In this document: positions 57,645 to 64,000 of the stretch, in pieces
Layout of the letters: each line of letters begins with the position of its first letter
Position numbering within the stretch: the stretch's first letter is position 1
Notes under the pieces: generated by a model
Told to the model about the DNA's origin: nothing
The model's input: the letters and a program-made list of their open reading frames with translations, nothing else
The model's database searches: none
Position numbers and translations under genes: made by a program
Assembly (NCBI GenBank): GCA_934467415.1
Contig: CAKSLQ010000001.1
Coordinates: 62,001-126,000 of the forward strand
Direction of reading: 5' to 3'
From: an uncultured Eubacteriales bacterium
GTDB taxonomy: Bacteria > Bacillota > Clostridia > Oscillospirales > CAG-272
Length of the DNA stretch: 64,000 nt

Positions 57645-58499
57645 ATGGCCATTCTGATTGACGGAAAAGAAACGACGAGGGCGGTGCGCGGTGAGATCCG
57701 CGATGCGGTTGCCGCATTTACAAAGGAGAGCGGCGTGATCCCCGGCCTTGCCGTGGTGATTGTCGGCGACGACCCGGCCTCCCGGGTCTATGTCCGCAAC
57801 AAGCATCGCGCATGTGAGGAGGTCGGCATCCGCTCCGATGTGCATGCGCTGCCCGCAGATACGAGCGAAGCGGAGCTGCTGACGCTTGTAGCCGGGCTCA
57901 ATGCAGACCCGACGGTGAACGGTATTCTCGTGCAGCTGCCGCTGCCGAAGCACCTGGATGAAGAAAAAGTCATCCTTGCGATTGACCCGGCAAAGGATGT
58001 GGACGCATTTCACCCGGTCAATGTCGGTAAAATCATGATCGGCAATTTTACCTTTGCGCCCTGTACGCCGGCAGGCGTCATGGAGCTGCTTCGGCACTAT
58101 AACATCCCGGTCGCGGGCAAGCACTGTGTGATCATCGGCAGAAGCAACATCGTCGGCAAGCCGCAGGCCATGCTGATGCTGAAAGAGAATGCGACCGTCA
58201 CGGTCTGCCATTCGCGCACAGTCGGCCTCGCCGATATTACGCGCACGGCGGACATTCTCGTGGCAGCCGTCGGCCGTCCGGGCTTTGTCACCGCCGATAT
58301 GGTGCGCGACGGCGCGGTCGTTATCGACGTCGGCATCAACCGCACGGCGGAGGGAAAGCTCTGCGGGGACGTGGAGTTTGCCGCTGTCAGCGAAAAGGCG
58401 TCCTATATCACGCCCGTCCCCGGCGGCGTCGGACCGATGACCATCACCATGCTGCTGAAGAATACGCTGGCCGCCGCCAAAGATCAACTGAAGCGATAA
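57645..58499 (+). CDS. folD: Methylenetetrahydrofolate dehydrogenase/cyclohydrolase FolD
   Basis: A 284-residue bifunctional enzyme interconverting 5,10-methylene-THF and 10-formyl-THF. The signature VQLPLPKHLDEEKV (about 91-104), the catalytic Lys in YVRNKHRACEEVG (about 49-61), the PGGVGPMTITMLL motif near the C-terminus, and the NADP motif IIGRSNIVGKP are all present. AAAGGAG precedes the ATG. Last gene of the operon; a perfect hairpin terminator follows directly. Confidence 0.96.
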   Translation: MAILIDGKETTRAVRGEIRDAVAAFTKESGVIPGLAVVIVGDDPASRVYVRNKHRACEEVGIRSDVHALPADTSEAELLTLVAGLNADPTVNGILVQLPLPKHLDEEKVILAIDPAKDVDAFHPVNVGKIMIGNFTFAPCTPAGVMELLRHYNIPVAGKHCVIIGRSNIVGKPQAMLMLKENATVTVCHSRTVGLADITRTADILVAAVGRPGFVTADMVRDGAVVIDVGINRTAEGKLCGDVEFAAVSEKASYITPVPGGVGPMTITMLLKNTLAAAKDQLKR

Positions 58500-58533
58500 A
58501 GAAAAAGCGTTCCGAATGCGGAACGCTTTTTCT
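58500..58533. terminator. Bidirectional terminator between folD and the YitT gene
   Basis: A perfect 15-bp stem (58500-58514 with 58519-58533), loop AATG; both convergent genes end here. Confidence 0.92.
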
Positions 58534-59169
58534 TTATTCAGTCTGTTCAAGGGGGGCAAAGCCCGGCAGCTTCATGCGCTGGATCCAGCCGATGATCTGC
58601 CCGGACAGGATGACCGTCAAAATGGAATAGCCGATGCGTGAAAGCGGGATATAGCTGAGTGAGAGCAGCAGAACCACAAGGTCGGAGCCGAGGTAGATCC
58701 ACTCGATGTTCCACTTCGTGATGTGTGCAAGACTCATAGACAGCGCGTCATCGCCGCCTGTCGCGCCGCCCGCGCGGACGCAGAGCCCCGCGCCGATGCC
58801 GACAAAAATTGCACCGACCACCGAAGCGAGCAGCGGCATTTCGGCAAGTCCGGGCCACAGCGGGCCGAAAAGCTCGCAGACCTTATAGGACAGGGAAAAG
58901 CCGATGGTTGCGATTGCGGAATAGGCAATGAAGCTCTTGCCGAGCAGACGCCAGCCGAGCGCATAGCAGATTGCATTCAACACCGCACCGGAAACGGACG
59001 GCGATATTTTGAACCAATGCTCCAGCAAAAGCGTCAAGCCGAGAACGCCGCCCTCGGTTACACCGGAAAAGGAATGCACATGATAAAGACCGAAGCCGAG
59101 GAACGCGCTGCTCAGCAGCGCCACAAGGCAGTTGAACGGCTTTAACGCGCGCAGCGTATCGCGAAACAA
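58534..59169 (-). CDS. YitT-family membrane protein
   Basis: A 211-residue integral membrane protein with five to six hydrophobic segments and the YitT-like motifs GFGLYHVHSFSGVTEGGVLGL and RAGGATGGDDALSMSLAHI. It lacks the C-terminal DUF2179 domain of most full-length YitT proteins. The family function is unknown. The start is TTG at 59169, 7 bases after GAGG; no ATG gives the full N-terminus. It converges with folD on a shared terminator, 48 bases downstream of the Eis-like gene. Confidence 0.83.
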   Translation of the reverse strand: MFRDTLRALKPFNCLVALLSSAFLGFGLYHVHSFSGVTEGGVLGLTLLLEHWFKISPSVSGAVLNAICYALGWRLLGKSFIAYSAIATIGFSLSYKVCELFGPLWPGLAEMPLLASVVGAIFVGIGAGLCVRAGGATGGDDALSMSLAHITKWNIEWIYLGSDLVVLLLSLSYIPLSRIGYSILTVILSGQIIGWIQRMKLPGFAPLEQTE

Positions 59170-59217
59170 TTTAAAACCTCACATTCGTAATCGAAATTCC
59201 ATCAAAAACATACCGGA

Positions 59218-60432
59218 TCAAATGTAATCCGAGATGTAGGGGGATTCATGCAGCAGCACATTGTCAAGCTTTAAGACGGCCTCTGCATCGGCGACGATCC
59301 TGCCCATGCGATGCAGCTTTGTTGCGGTCTTGTAGCCGAGCAGCAGCGTGGTCAGCGTGGCGATCGTGAGATGCACCGTATAGTCGGGTTTTTCATCGGT
59401 CACGCGGCATCTGCCGTTCTCAAACCGCACAATGACGGTTTTGTCGTTCCATTCGAGAAAGCTGTCTTCGATGTCAAAGGCAAAGCAGACGCTGCCCTCG
59501 CTCGGATCGCAGGCGTAGGCGGAGAAGAACTGCTCTGCATCCACGATTCTGCCCATGATGTAGGGGCGAATGATCTCACGAATGTCCCCGTCATCCATCT
59601 CAAAGGCGATCGGCTCGTTGAAATAGGAGTTGCCGTGCACCTCGTCGATCATGGAGTCGTGTGCGCGGATAAATTCCCACAGCCCCTCATGCGCTTCATG
59701 GTTGAGATAGATCATCTCTTTGATGTGCATGATGTCGTCCTTAATGAGATAGACCATGTAGCCGCTCGGCTCGCCGGTCACATTGTAATAGACGGCGACG
59801 GCCGTGTCGTCCTCGTCCCAGCGCCAGTATTCCTCCCAGGCAAGCGTATTCCGATAGAGGCAGCCGTGCGTGATCGACGCAAACTTAGCGTGCAGCTCCA
59901 TAAAATCGCGGTTCTCCCAGCCGACGCGGCGGACATAACCGGGCGCCTGCGCCTTTGCGGGGATCTGTCTGTCCTTGACGGTGTATGAAATCTTGTTGGA
60001 GATGATCTCGTAGCCAAAGCGGCGATAGAGCGGGATCGAGTAGGGAAACAGCATGGCAAAGGATTGCTTTTTCTCGCGCATATCCTCAAGGCTGCGGCGC
60101 ATCAGGCGCTTCATGATGCCGTGCCCCGTGTATTCCGGGTAGGTGCAGACGCTTGTGACAAAGCCGATGGAGCGCGTTGCACCGTAGATATTCATATCCA
60201 GGGGGTAGACGGCAATCTGCGAGACAAGATTTTCCCCGTCAAAGCAGCCGAGCACGTCGGCGCGTTCCAGGACGGGGAACTTGGATTGCTTGATCTCATC
60301 ATCCCTCCAGCCCGTCTCGGTCAGCTCCTGCTCCGTGACCTGAAATGCGTAGCGCAGGAGCGAATTGTACATTTCAAGATCGTCGGTCGTCAGGTGGCGG
60401 ATCTCATAATTCGTTTTTTTGCTGTTCTCCAT
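59218..60432 (-). CDS. Eis-like GNAT acetyltransferase with SCP2-like domain
   Basis: A 404-residue protein of the Eis family: an N-terminal GNAT domain (about 1-150, acetyl-CoA loop in VCTYPEYTGHGIMKRLMRRSLEDM), a second, degenerate GNAT fold in the middle, and a C-terminal SCP2-type domain (about 295-400, ending in ESPYISDYI). Family members acetylate amines, including some antibiotics; the native substrate is unknown. I use the ATG at 60432, preceded by AAGGGG at a rather long distance. It has its own consensus promoter. Confidence 0.87.
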   Translation of the reverse strand: MENSKKTNYEIRHLTTDDLEMYNSLLRYAFQVTEQELTETGWRDDEIKQSKFPVLERADVLGCFDGENLVSQIAVYPLDMNIYGATRSIGFVTSVCTYPEYTGHGIMKRLMRRSLEDMREKKQSFAMLFPYSIPLYRRFGYEIISNKISYTVKDRQIPAKAQAPGYVRRVGWENRDFMELHAKFASITHGCLYRNTLAWEEYWRWDEDDTAVAVYYNVTGEPSGYMVYLIKDDIMHIKEMIYLNHEAHEGLWEFIRAHDSMIDEVHGNSYFNEPIAFEMDDGDIREIIRPYIMGRIVDAEQFFSAYACDPSEGSVCFAFDIEDSFLEWNDKTVIVRFENGRCRVTDEKPDYTVHLTIATLTTLLLGYKTATKLHRMGRIVADAEAVLKLDNVLLHESPYISDYI

Positions 60433-60463
60433 GATGTCTTGACCCCTTATGTGTGCTTTTATC

Positions 60464-60492
60464 AGTATAGCACAGAAAAAGCGGAATGTCAA
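60464..60492 (-). promoter_or_regulatory. Sigma-A promoter of the Eis-like gene
   Basis: On the minus strand TTGACA (60492-60487), 17-nt spacer, TATACT (60469-60464). The upstream terminator of the PsiE-like gene abuts its -35 box. Confidence 0.9.
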
Positions 60493-60536
60493 ATCCGCAG
60501 AAAAGAGCGCACGGCCGTGCGCTCTTTTCTGCGGAT
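60493..60536 (-). terminator. Long palindromic terminator of the PsiE-like gene
   Basis: A perfect 44-base palindrome (22-bp arms, 60493-60514 and 60515-60536). Only TTT follows on the minus strand, so the length of the stem must do most of the work. Confidence 0.75.
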
Positions 60537-60545
60537 GCTTTCGGA

Positions 60546-61178
60546 TTATCGTTTCTTCAGCGGAACGACCTCGACCTTGCGGATCGCGCCGCCGTCCATG
60601 CTGTGGATGCGGAAGATCGCCTCGCCGATGGTCAGCTCTTCGCCTTCGGTCACGGGGCGTTCCAGGCGGTGCAGCTCGCCCTCGGCCACTTCACCGACCG
60701 TTGTGCCGATGTCCGGCAGGTCGATATGCAGCAGGTCCTCGATGTCGCAGATGCGCGTGTCGGCGCCGAATGTGGTGCCGTCCCGCATCTTGGAGGCGTC
60801 AAAGTGCAAAAACTTGCGCACGGCAAAGATTGCGGCAATCGCCAGCACGCAGAGCAGCAGGTCAAGGCTGCCGAAGGCCGCATCCGCGACAATGCGCTTG
60901 GCCACGACGAACAGCACGACTTCCAGCACGCTGTCCGGCGTGTGCTTGACGATCATCTTGATCATTTCAATGCCGATGACGATATAGATGGCGGTTGAAA
61001 AAATGTCGTTGTAGGAGACGATGGCCTCTTTTCCGAAAAGTGCGCCGCTGTAGCCGAAAAGATCGACCACAAGCAGAACGGCGGAGATCAGAACGGCCAG
61101 CAGGATGATTGCGGCGACCAGAATTTCCGTGATGCCGGCAAGGGTGGAGATGGCTTTGCGTAATTTATGTCTGTACAA
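60546..61178 (-). CDS. PsiE-like membrane protein with C-terminal transporter-associated-like domain
   Basis: A 210-residue protein. About four hydrophobic segments fill residues 14-123 and resemble PsiE-type membrane domains (IYIVIGIEMIKMIVKHTPDSVLEVVLFVVAKRIV). The last ~65 residues resemble the CorC/HlyC transporter-associated fold (LPDIGTTVGEVAEGELHRLERPVTEGEELTIGE...GGAIRKVEVVPL). The function is unknown. The start is TTG at 61178, 8 bases after GGAGG; no ATG is available. It is divergent from the ECF sigma gene. Confidence 0.75.
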   Translation of the reverse strand: MYRHKLRKAISTLAGITEILVAAIILLAVLISAVLLVVDLFGYSGALFGKEAIVSYNDIFSTAIYIVIGIEMIKMIVKHTPDSVLEVVLFVVAKRIVADAAFGSLDLLLCVLAIAAIFAVRKFLHFDASKMRDGTTFGADTRICDIEDLLHIDLPDIGTTVGEVAEGELHRLERPVTEGEELTIGEAIFRIHSMDGGAIRKVEVVPLKKR

Positions 61179-61208
61179 GATGACGTCCTCCGGTGTGATG
61201 ATACGTCC

Positions 61209-61237
61209 AGTATAACAGATTGGAGACGATTTTACAA
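61209..61237 (-). promoter_or_regulatory. Sigma-A promoter of the PsiE-like gene
   Basis: On the minus strand TTGTAA (61237-61232), 17-nt spacer, TATACT (61214-61209). Confidence 0.8.
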
Positions 61238-61274
61238 TATTTATTTTTCTGTGGAATTTCTCCGAAAGATGTAG

Positions 61275-61280
61275 TATAAT
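61275..61280 (+). promoter_or_regulatory. Possible promoter -10 of the ECF sigma operon
   Basis: TATAAT with no good -35 (TGGAAT 17 nt before). Autoregulated ECF promoters may also lie here; not decisive. Confidence 0.35.
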
Positions 61281-61382
61281 AGGTGTACATTATATAAAGT
61301 AATCATATCGGCTGCAATTCATGTGAGGAAAAACGCAGAATCCTGCGACTAAGTGAATGAAAGCCGGGATACGGAGGCTTGC

Positions 61383-61937
61383 ATGGAGAACGGCGCGTGC
61401 CTGTACCGCCGCTATATTGCGGGGGATGACGGCGCATTTGACAGCCTGATGGATCTGTATCACGACGGGTTGATTCTGTTTATCAACAAGCTGGTCGGCA
61501 ACTATGCGGTAGCCGAGGAGATTGCTGCCGATACGTTTGTCGAGCTGCTGATACATAAAAAACGGTTTCTCGGAAACAGCGATTTCAAGACTTATCTGTA
61601 TTCGATCGGGCGGCACAAGGCGATTGACTATATCCGCCGCGATGCCAAAAAGAAGACCGTGCCGACCGACGAGATATCGGAGCTTGCGGACGAGGCGCAG
61701 CGCATCGAGGAGGATTATATCGCCGATGAGAGCCGCCGCGCGCTGCACAGCGCGATTGGAAAGCTCGGCGAGGACGCCCGGGCGGCGGTTTATCTTGTGT
61801 TTTTTGAGGAGCTGTCCTACGAGGACGCGGCGCGCGTGCTCGGTAAAAACAAAAAACAGATCGACAATCTGATTTATCGCGCAAAAGCGGCGCTCAGAAA
61901 AATTCTGACGGAGGAGGGGATCGGCAATGCGCAGTAG
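61383..61937 (+). CDS. ECF-type RNA polymerase sigma factor
   Basis: A 184-residue small sigma-70 family protein with region 2 (DLYHDGLILFINKLVGNYAVAEEIAADTFVELL, FKTYLYSIGRHKAIDYIRRD) and region 4 (LSYEDAARVLGKNKKQIDNLIYRAKAALRKIL). It probably answers an envelope signal through the downstream membrane protein. I use the ATG at 61383, 5 bases after GGAGG; a GTG ten codons earlier would place the site inside the gene. It overlaps the next gene by 11 bases, typical for sigma/anti-sigma pairs. Confidence 0.9.
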   Translation: MENGACLYRRYIAGDDGAFDSLMDLYHDGLILFINKLVGNYAVAEEIAADTFVELLIHKKRFLGNSDFKTYLYSIGRHKAIDYIRRDAKKKTVPTDEISELADEAQRIEEDYIADESRRALHSAIGKLGEDARAAVYLVFFEELSYEDAARVLGKNKKQIDNLIYRAKAALRKILTEEGIGNAQ

Positions 61938-62646
61938 AGAGCAATTCAAGGCCTACGTCTATGCAAAGGCGGAGGCTGCGCAGGCGAAGGGCAGAAAGCG
62001 CCGTCGGCTGATGTTCAGCGGCATTGCGGCCTGTTCCGTCTGCATCTGCGTTGTCAGCGCCGTCTTCCTGATGCCGCGTGGAGGCCTCGGTAAATATGCC
62101 GACCGTGCGGAGACGGCTCCTGAGTTCGTCATGGGAGAAACCAATGCAGTCATGGCAGAAAGGAAGGATTTTCTCAAAGACTCCGACACCGCAAACGATA
62201 TTTGCGGCGCCTATACGGAGGCGGCCGATGATACTGCCGGCGCAGACTGCACAGCCGAGAGCGGCGCCGCGCTGAAAAGCTGCCTGTTCTCGGTCAATAC
62301 CGGCAACGCGATGATAAGCAATTCGCTTGTCCGCGCGGCATATTGCGAGATTCTCGACGATGCGTCTGACGGCGGCGACCGCACCGAGGACGACGACAGC
62401 AAGGCAGACGTGCGCGTGGCCGTTACGGCTTACTATCTGAAAAAGCCGGATGTTTCGAACATTACGGTCAGCTATGCGGGCGACGCCGTGACGATTACGG
62501 TTTTCGCCGACGCCGAGCCGATTCCGTTCGGTTCGTATGTTTACTATTTCACCGAGACGCTCGACGGCAAAAAGTATTTAGGCCAGCCGATTCAGCTGGA
62601 GTTTAAGCTCACGTCGGAACGGGACACCGCAAAGAATACTAAATAA
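61927..62646 (+). CDS. Single-pass membrane protein, probable anti-sigma partner
   Basis: A 239-residue protein with a short basic cytoplasmic N-terminus (about 28 residues), one membrane segment (about 29-48) and an extracytoplasmic domain rich in Asp, Thr and Ala ending in a beta-rich stretch (VSNITVSYAGDAVTITVFADAEPIPFG). No zinc-binding ZAS motif is seen. The overlap with an ECF sigma gene suggests an anti-sigma factor, but the sequence alone does not prove it. Confidence 0.7.
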   Translation: MRSREQFKAYVYAKAEAAQAKGRKRRRLMFSGIAACSVCICVVSAVFLMPRGGLGKYADRAETAPEFVMGETNAVMAERKDFLKDSDTANDICGAYTEAADDTAGADCTAESGAALKSCLFSVNTGNAMISNSLVRAAYCEILDDASDGGDRTEDDDSKADVRVAVTAYYLKKPDVSNITVSYAGDAVTITVFADAEPIPFGSYVYYFTETLDGKKYLGQPIQLEFKLTSERDTAKNTK

Positions 62647-62655
62647 AAACCATGA

Positions 62656-62683
62656 GAAAAAAGGAGGCAGATGCCTCCTTTTT
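62656..62683. terminator. Bidirectional terminator between the ECF operon and the DUF815 gene
   Basis: A 13-bp near-perfect stem (GAAAAAAGGAGGC with GCCTCCTTTTTC, 62656-62683) around a tight loop; both flanking genes end within 10 bases. Confidence 0.85.
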
Positions 62684-62686
62684 CTT

Positions 62687-63853
62687 TTACAGTTCGGCGA
62701 GCAGCCCGTCTACAAACTGCTTGGCAAGCCGCGGCGAGCGACCGCCGCGGGAAAGCGCGAAGCGCTCGGCCAGAAGGTCAAGCTCTTCGTCCGGTATCGA
62801 GATGCCGCTCTCGCGCGCCAGATGACGCACAATGTGCAGAAACGTCGCCCTATCCGGCTTGGAGAACGAAATGTGGATACCGAAGCGCTCGGACAGGGAA
62901 AGCTGCTCCTGCATGGTATCGTTCCGATGCACCTCATCGCCCTCCCGGTCGGAAAAGGTTTCCCGCACCATGTGGCGGCGGTTGCTTGTGGCATAGATGA
63001 CCACATTTCCGGATCGCGCCGTGACCGAGCCCTCCAGCACGGCCTTCAACGCGCCGAAGTTGTCGTCATTCCCGGCAAAGGACAGATCGTCGATGAACAG
63101 AATGAACTTGAGCGGATTCTCGGACAGCGTGTCGAGCAACTGCGGGATCAGGTACAGCTGATCCTTCCGCACCGCGACAATGCGCAGTCCCTCGTCGCAC
63201 AGCGCGTTTGCCACGGCCTTGACCGTAGAGGACTTGCCCGTGCCCGCATCGCCGGTCAGCAGAATGTTGGCGGCCGGTTTGCCCGCAAGCAGCGCGCGCG
63301 TGTTGTCAAGAACGATCTTCCGTTCGCGCTCGTAGCCGATCAGCTGCGAAAGCGCGGTCTTGTCCGGATGACGCACGGGGACGATATCGCCGTCTGCGTC
63401 CACGAGAAACATGCCGTGCCCGGCAAAAACGCCGTAGCCGTAGCGGCCGATGTTGTCGGTGCGGTGCAGATAGTCTTTGGCAAGATCGCCCGCGTCCGTA
63501 GTAAAGCCGGGCAGAAAGCCGTCGTGTTCAAACAGGGCGCAGAGCTTGTCCGGCGTCAGGTCGGCAACCGCCTGCAAGGTTTCAAGCTCGGCCGTCAGCG
63601 CGGCGCGCAGATGGGCGGGCGGAATCTGCCGCTTGCCGACGGTCTGCACATAAACATTGCAGCTGTCGGCGCATACCGACCGCACATACGCGCCGATATT
63701 GCCGCCGTTTGCTGCGTACAGTGCCGAGACAAACCCGGCGTAGGTATTGCAGTCCGGCGCATCCAGGAAGGCGCGCAGGGAAGCGACGACCGGGTCTTGC
63801 AGCAAATCGCGGAAGACGCAGAGCGTGTCGAGTCTGGATTTGAGTTCGTTCAT
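62687..63853 (-). CDS. DUF815 AAA+ ATPase
   Basis: A 388-residue AAA+ protein. An N-terminal ~190-residue region precedes the ATPase domain with Walker A ILLTGDAGTGKSSTVKAVANAL (about residues 203-224), Walker B FILFIDDLSF (about 257-266), and sensor motifs in VVIYATSNRRHMV. DUF815 proteins are of unknown role. The ATG at 63853 begins 1 base after the ilvD stop and lacks a strong ribosome binding site, so it is probably coupled to ilvD translation. Confidence 0.85.
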   Translation of the reverse strand: MNELKSRLDTLCVFRDLLQDPVVASLRAFLDAPDCNTYAGFVSALYAANGGNIGAYVRSVCADSCNVYVQTVGKRQIPPAHLRAALTAELETLQAVADLTPDKLCALFEHDGFLPGFTTDAGDLAKDYLHRTDNIGRYGYGVFAGHGMFLVDADGDIVPVRHPDKTALSQLIGYERERKIVLDNTRALLAGKPAANILLTGDAGTGKSSTVKAVANALCDEGLRIVAVRKDQLYLIPQLLDTLSENPLKFILFIDDLSFAGNDDNFGALKAVLEGSVTARSGNVVIYATSNRRHMVRETFSDREGDEVHRNDTMQEQLSLSERFGIHISFSKPDRATFLHIVRHLARESGISIPDEELDLLAERFALSRGGRSPRLAKQFVDGLLAEL

Positions 63854-63854
63854 A

Positions 63855-64000
63855 TCAGTTGAGGATCGCGCCGGAAGCGCCGCCGGAAACCAGCGCGGCA
63901 TAGCGGCGCAGGTAGCCGGAAAGCTCTTTCTTCTTCGGCACAAAATGCTTCATGCGCTCAGCGAGGACGGCGTCATCCACTTTGAGCTCGATCTTGTTTT
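63855..64000 (-). CDS. ilvD: Dihydroxy-acid dehydratase IlvD, C-terminal end (partial)
   Basis: Only the last 47 or so codons are in the window. The end GYLRRYAALVSGGASGAIL matches the C-terminus of IlvD, an Fe-S dehydratase of branched-chain amino acid synthesis that converts dihydroxy acids to 2-keto acids. The gene runs off the right edge, so its catalytic part is not visible. The DUF815 gene follows directly. Confidence 0.85.
   Translation of the reverse strand, partial: NKIELKVDDAVLAERMKHFVPKKKELSGYLRRYAALVSGGASGAILN

Overview
The window reads as a chromosomal segment of an anaerobic, endospore-forming, fairly GC-rich Clostridia-type Firmicute; Oscillospiraceae/Ruminococcaceae-like is my best guess. 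The evidence is the sporulation gene set (spoIIIAC-AH, sigG, spoIVB, sigK, spoVT, and the cortex genes pdaA and cwlD), two [FeFe] hydrogenases, ferredoxins, AdhE with a Rex-type operator, a cohesin/SLH surface protein, and several perfect or near-perfect sigma-A promoters with 17-nt spacers. I see no CRISPR array, insertion sequence, prophage or rRNA operon. Coding density is very high, and no stretch over 300 bases lacks a gene (the longest non-protein interval holds the SRP RNA).

Layout. 1-3.4 kb: cell-surface genes (a GT2-GtrA glycosyltransferase cut by the window edge, a membrane-anchored phosphodiester glycosidase, an anchored unknown). 3.5-7.6 kb: pdaA and a shortened spoIIIA operon (AC to AH, without AA and AB). 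7.6-12.3 kb: a DUF1540 protein, a degenerate ROK regulator, sigG facing spoIVB, and ldh. 12.3-17.4 kb, minus strand: glpK, khpA, rpsP, ffh, ylxM, prfB. 17.5-25.6 kb: a DUF1858 protein, trmK, nif3, sigK, rplM-rpsI, an FAD oxidoreductase, a lipoprotein, rsmI, trmN and a small ferredoxin. 25.6-32.2 kb: ricT and holB, then SRP RNA, dnaX, ybaB, recR, and a cysteine desulfurase with a DUF3343 protein. 32.3-41.8 kb: an MBL hydrolase, gltX, glnS, the cohesin-SLH protein, cwlD, metG, tatD and a radical SAM gene. 41.8-51.2 kb: a LysR regulator followed by adhE, a kinase-like gene, two small [2Fe-2S] proteins, a sensory-type hydrogenase with PAS domain, a SpoIIE-type phosphatase and a group B-type hydrogenase. 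51.2-64 kb: spoVT, two tRNAs, a TetR/GNAT pair, a thioesterase, yfmF-yfmH-lgt-folD, a YitT protein, an Eis-like acetyltransferase, a PsiE-like membrane protein, an ECF sigma with a membrane partner, a DUF815 ATPase and the end of ilvD.

How the parts fit. The most system-like locus is 42.7-51.2 kb. A 16-bp perfect palindrome of the Rex type precedes adhE, so NADH/NAD+ state probably controls it. The same run of closely spaced genes encodes a putative H2 sensor (hydrogenase plus PAS), a PP2C phosphatase, a small-molecule/protein kinase-like protein and a second hydrogenase. This looks like a redox- and H2-responsive fermentation module; a related adhE/hydA2/hydS arrangement has, as I recall, been studied in Ruminococcus albus. 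The sporulation genes are scattered, but sequences fitting sigma-E promoters (before spoIIIAC and spoIIIAH) and sigma-F/G promoters (before pdaA, sigG and spoIVB) can be read directly and fit their known compartment-specific timing.
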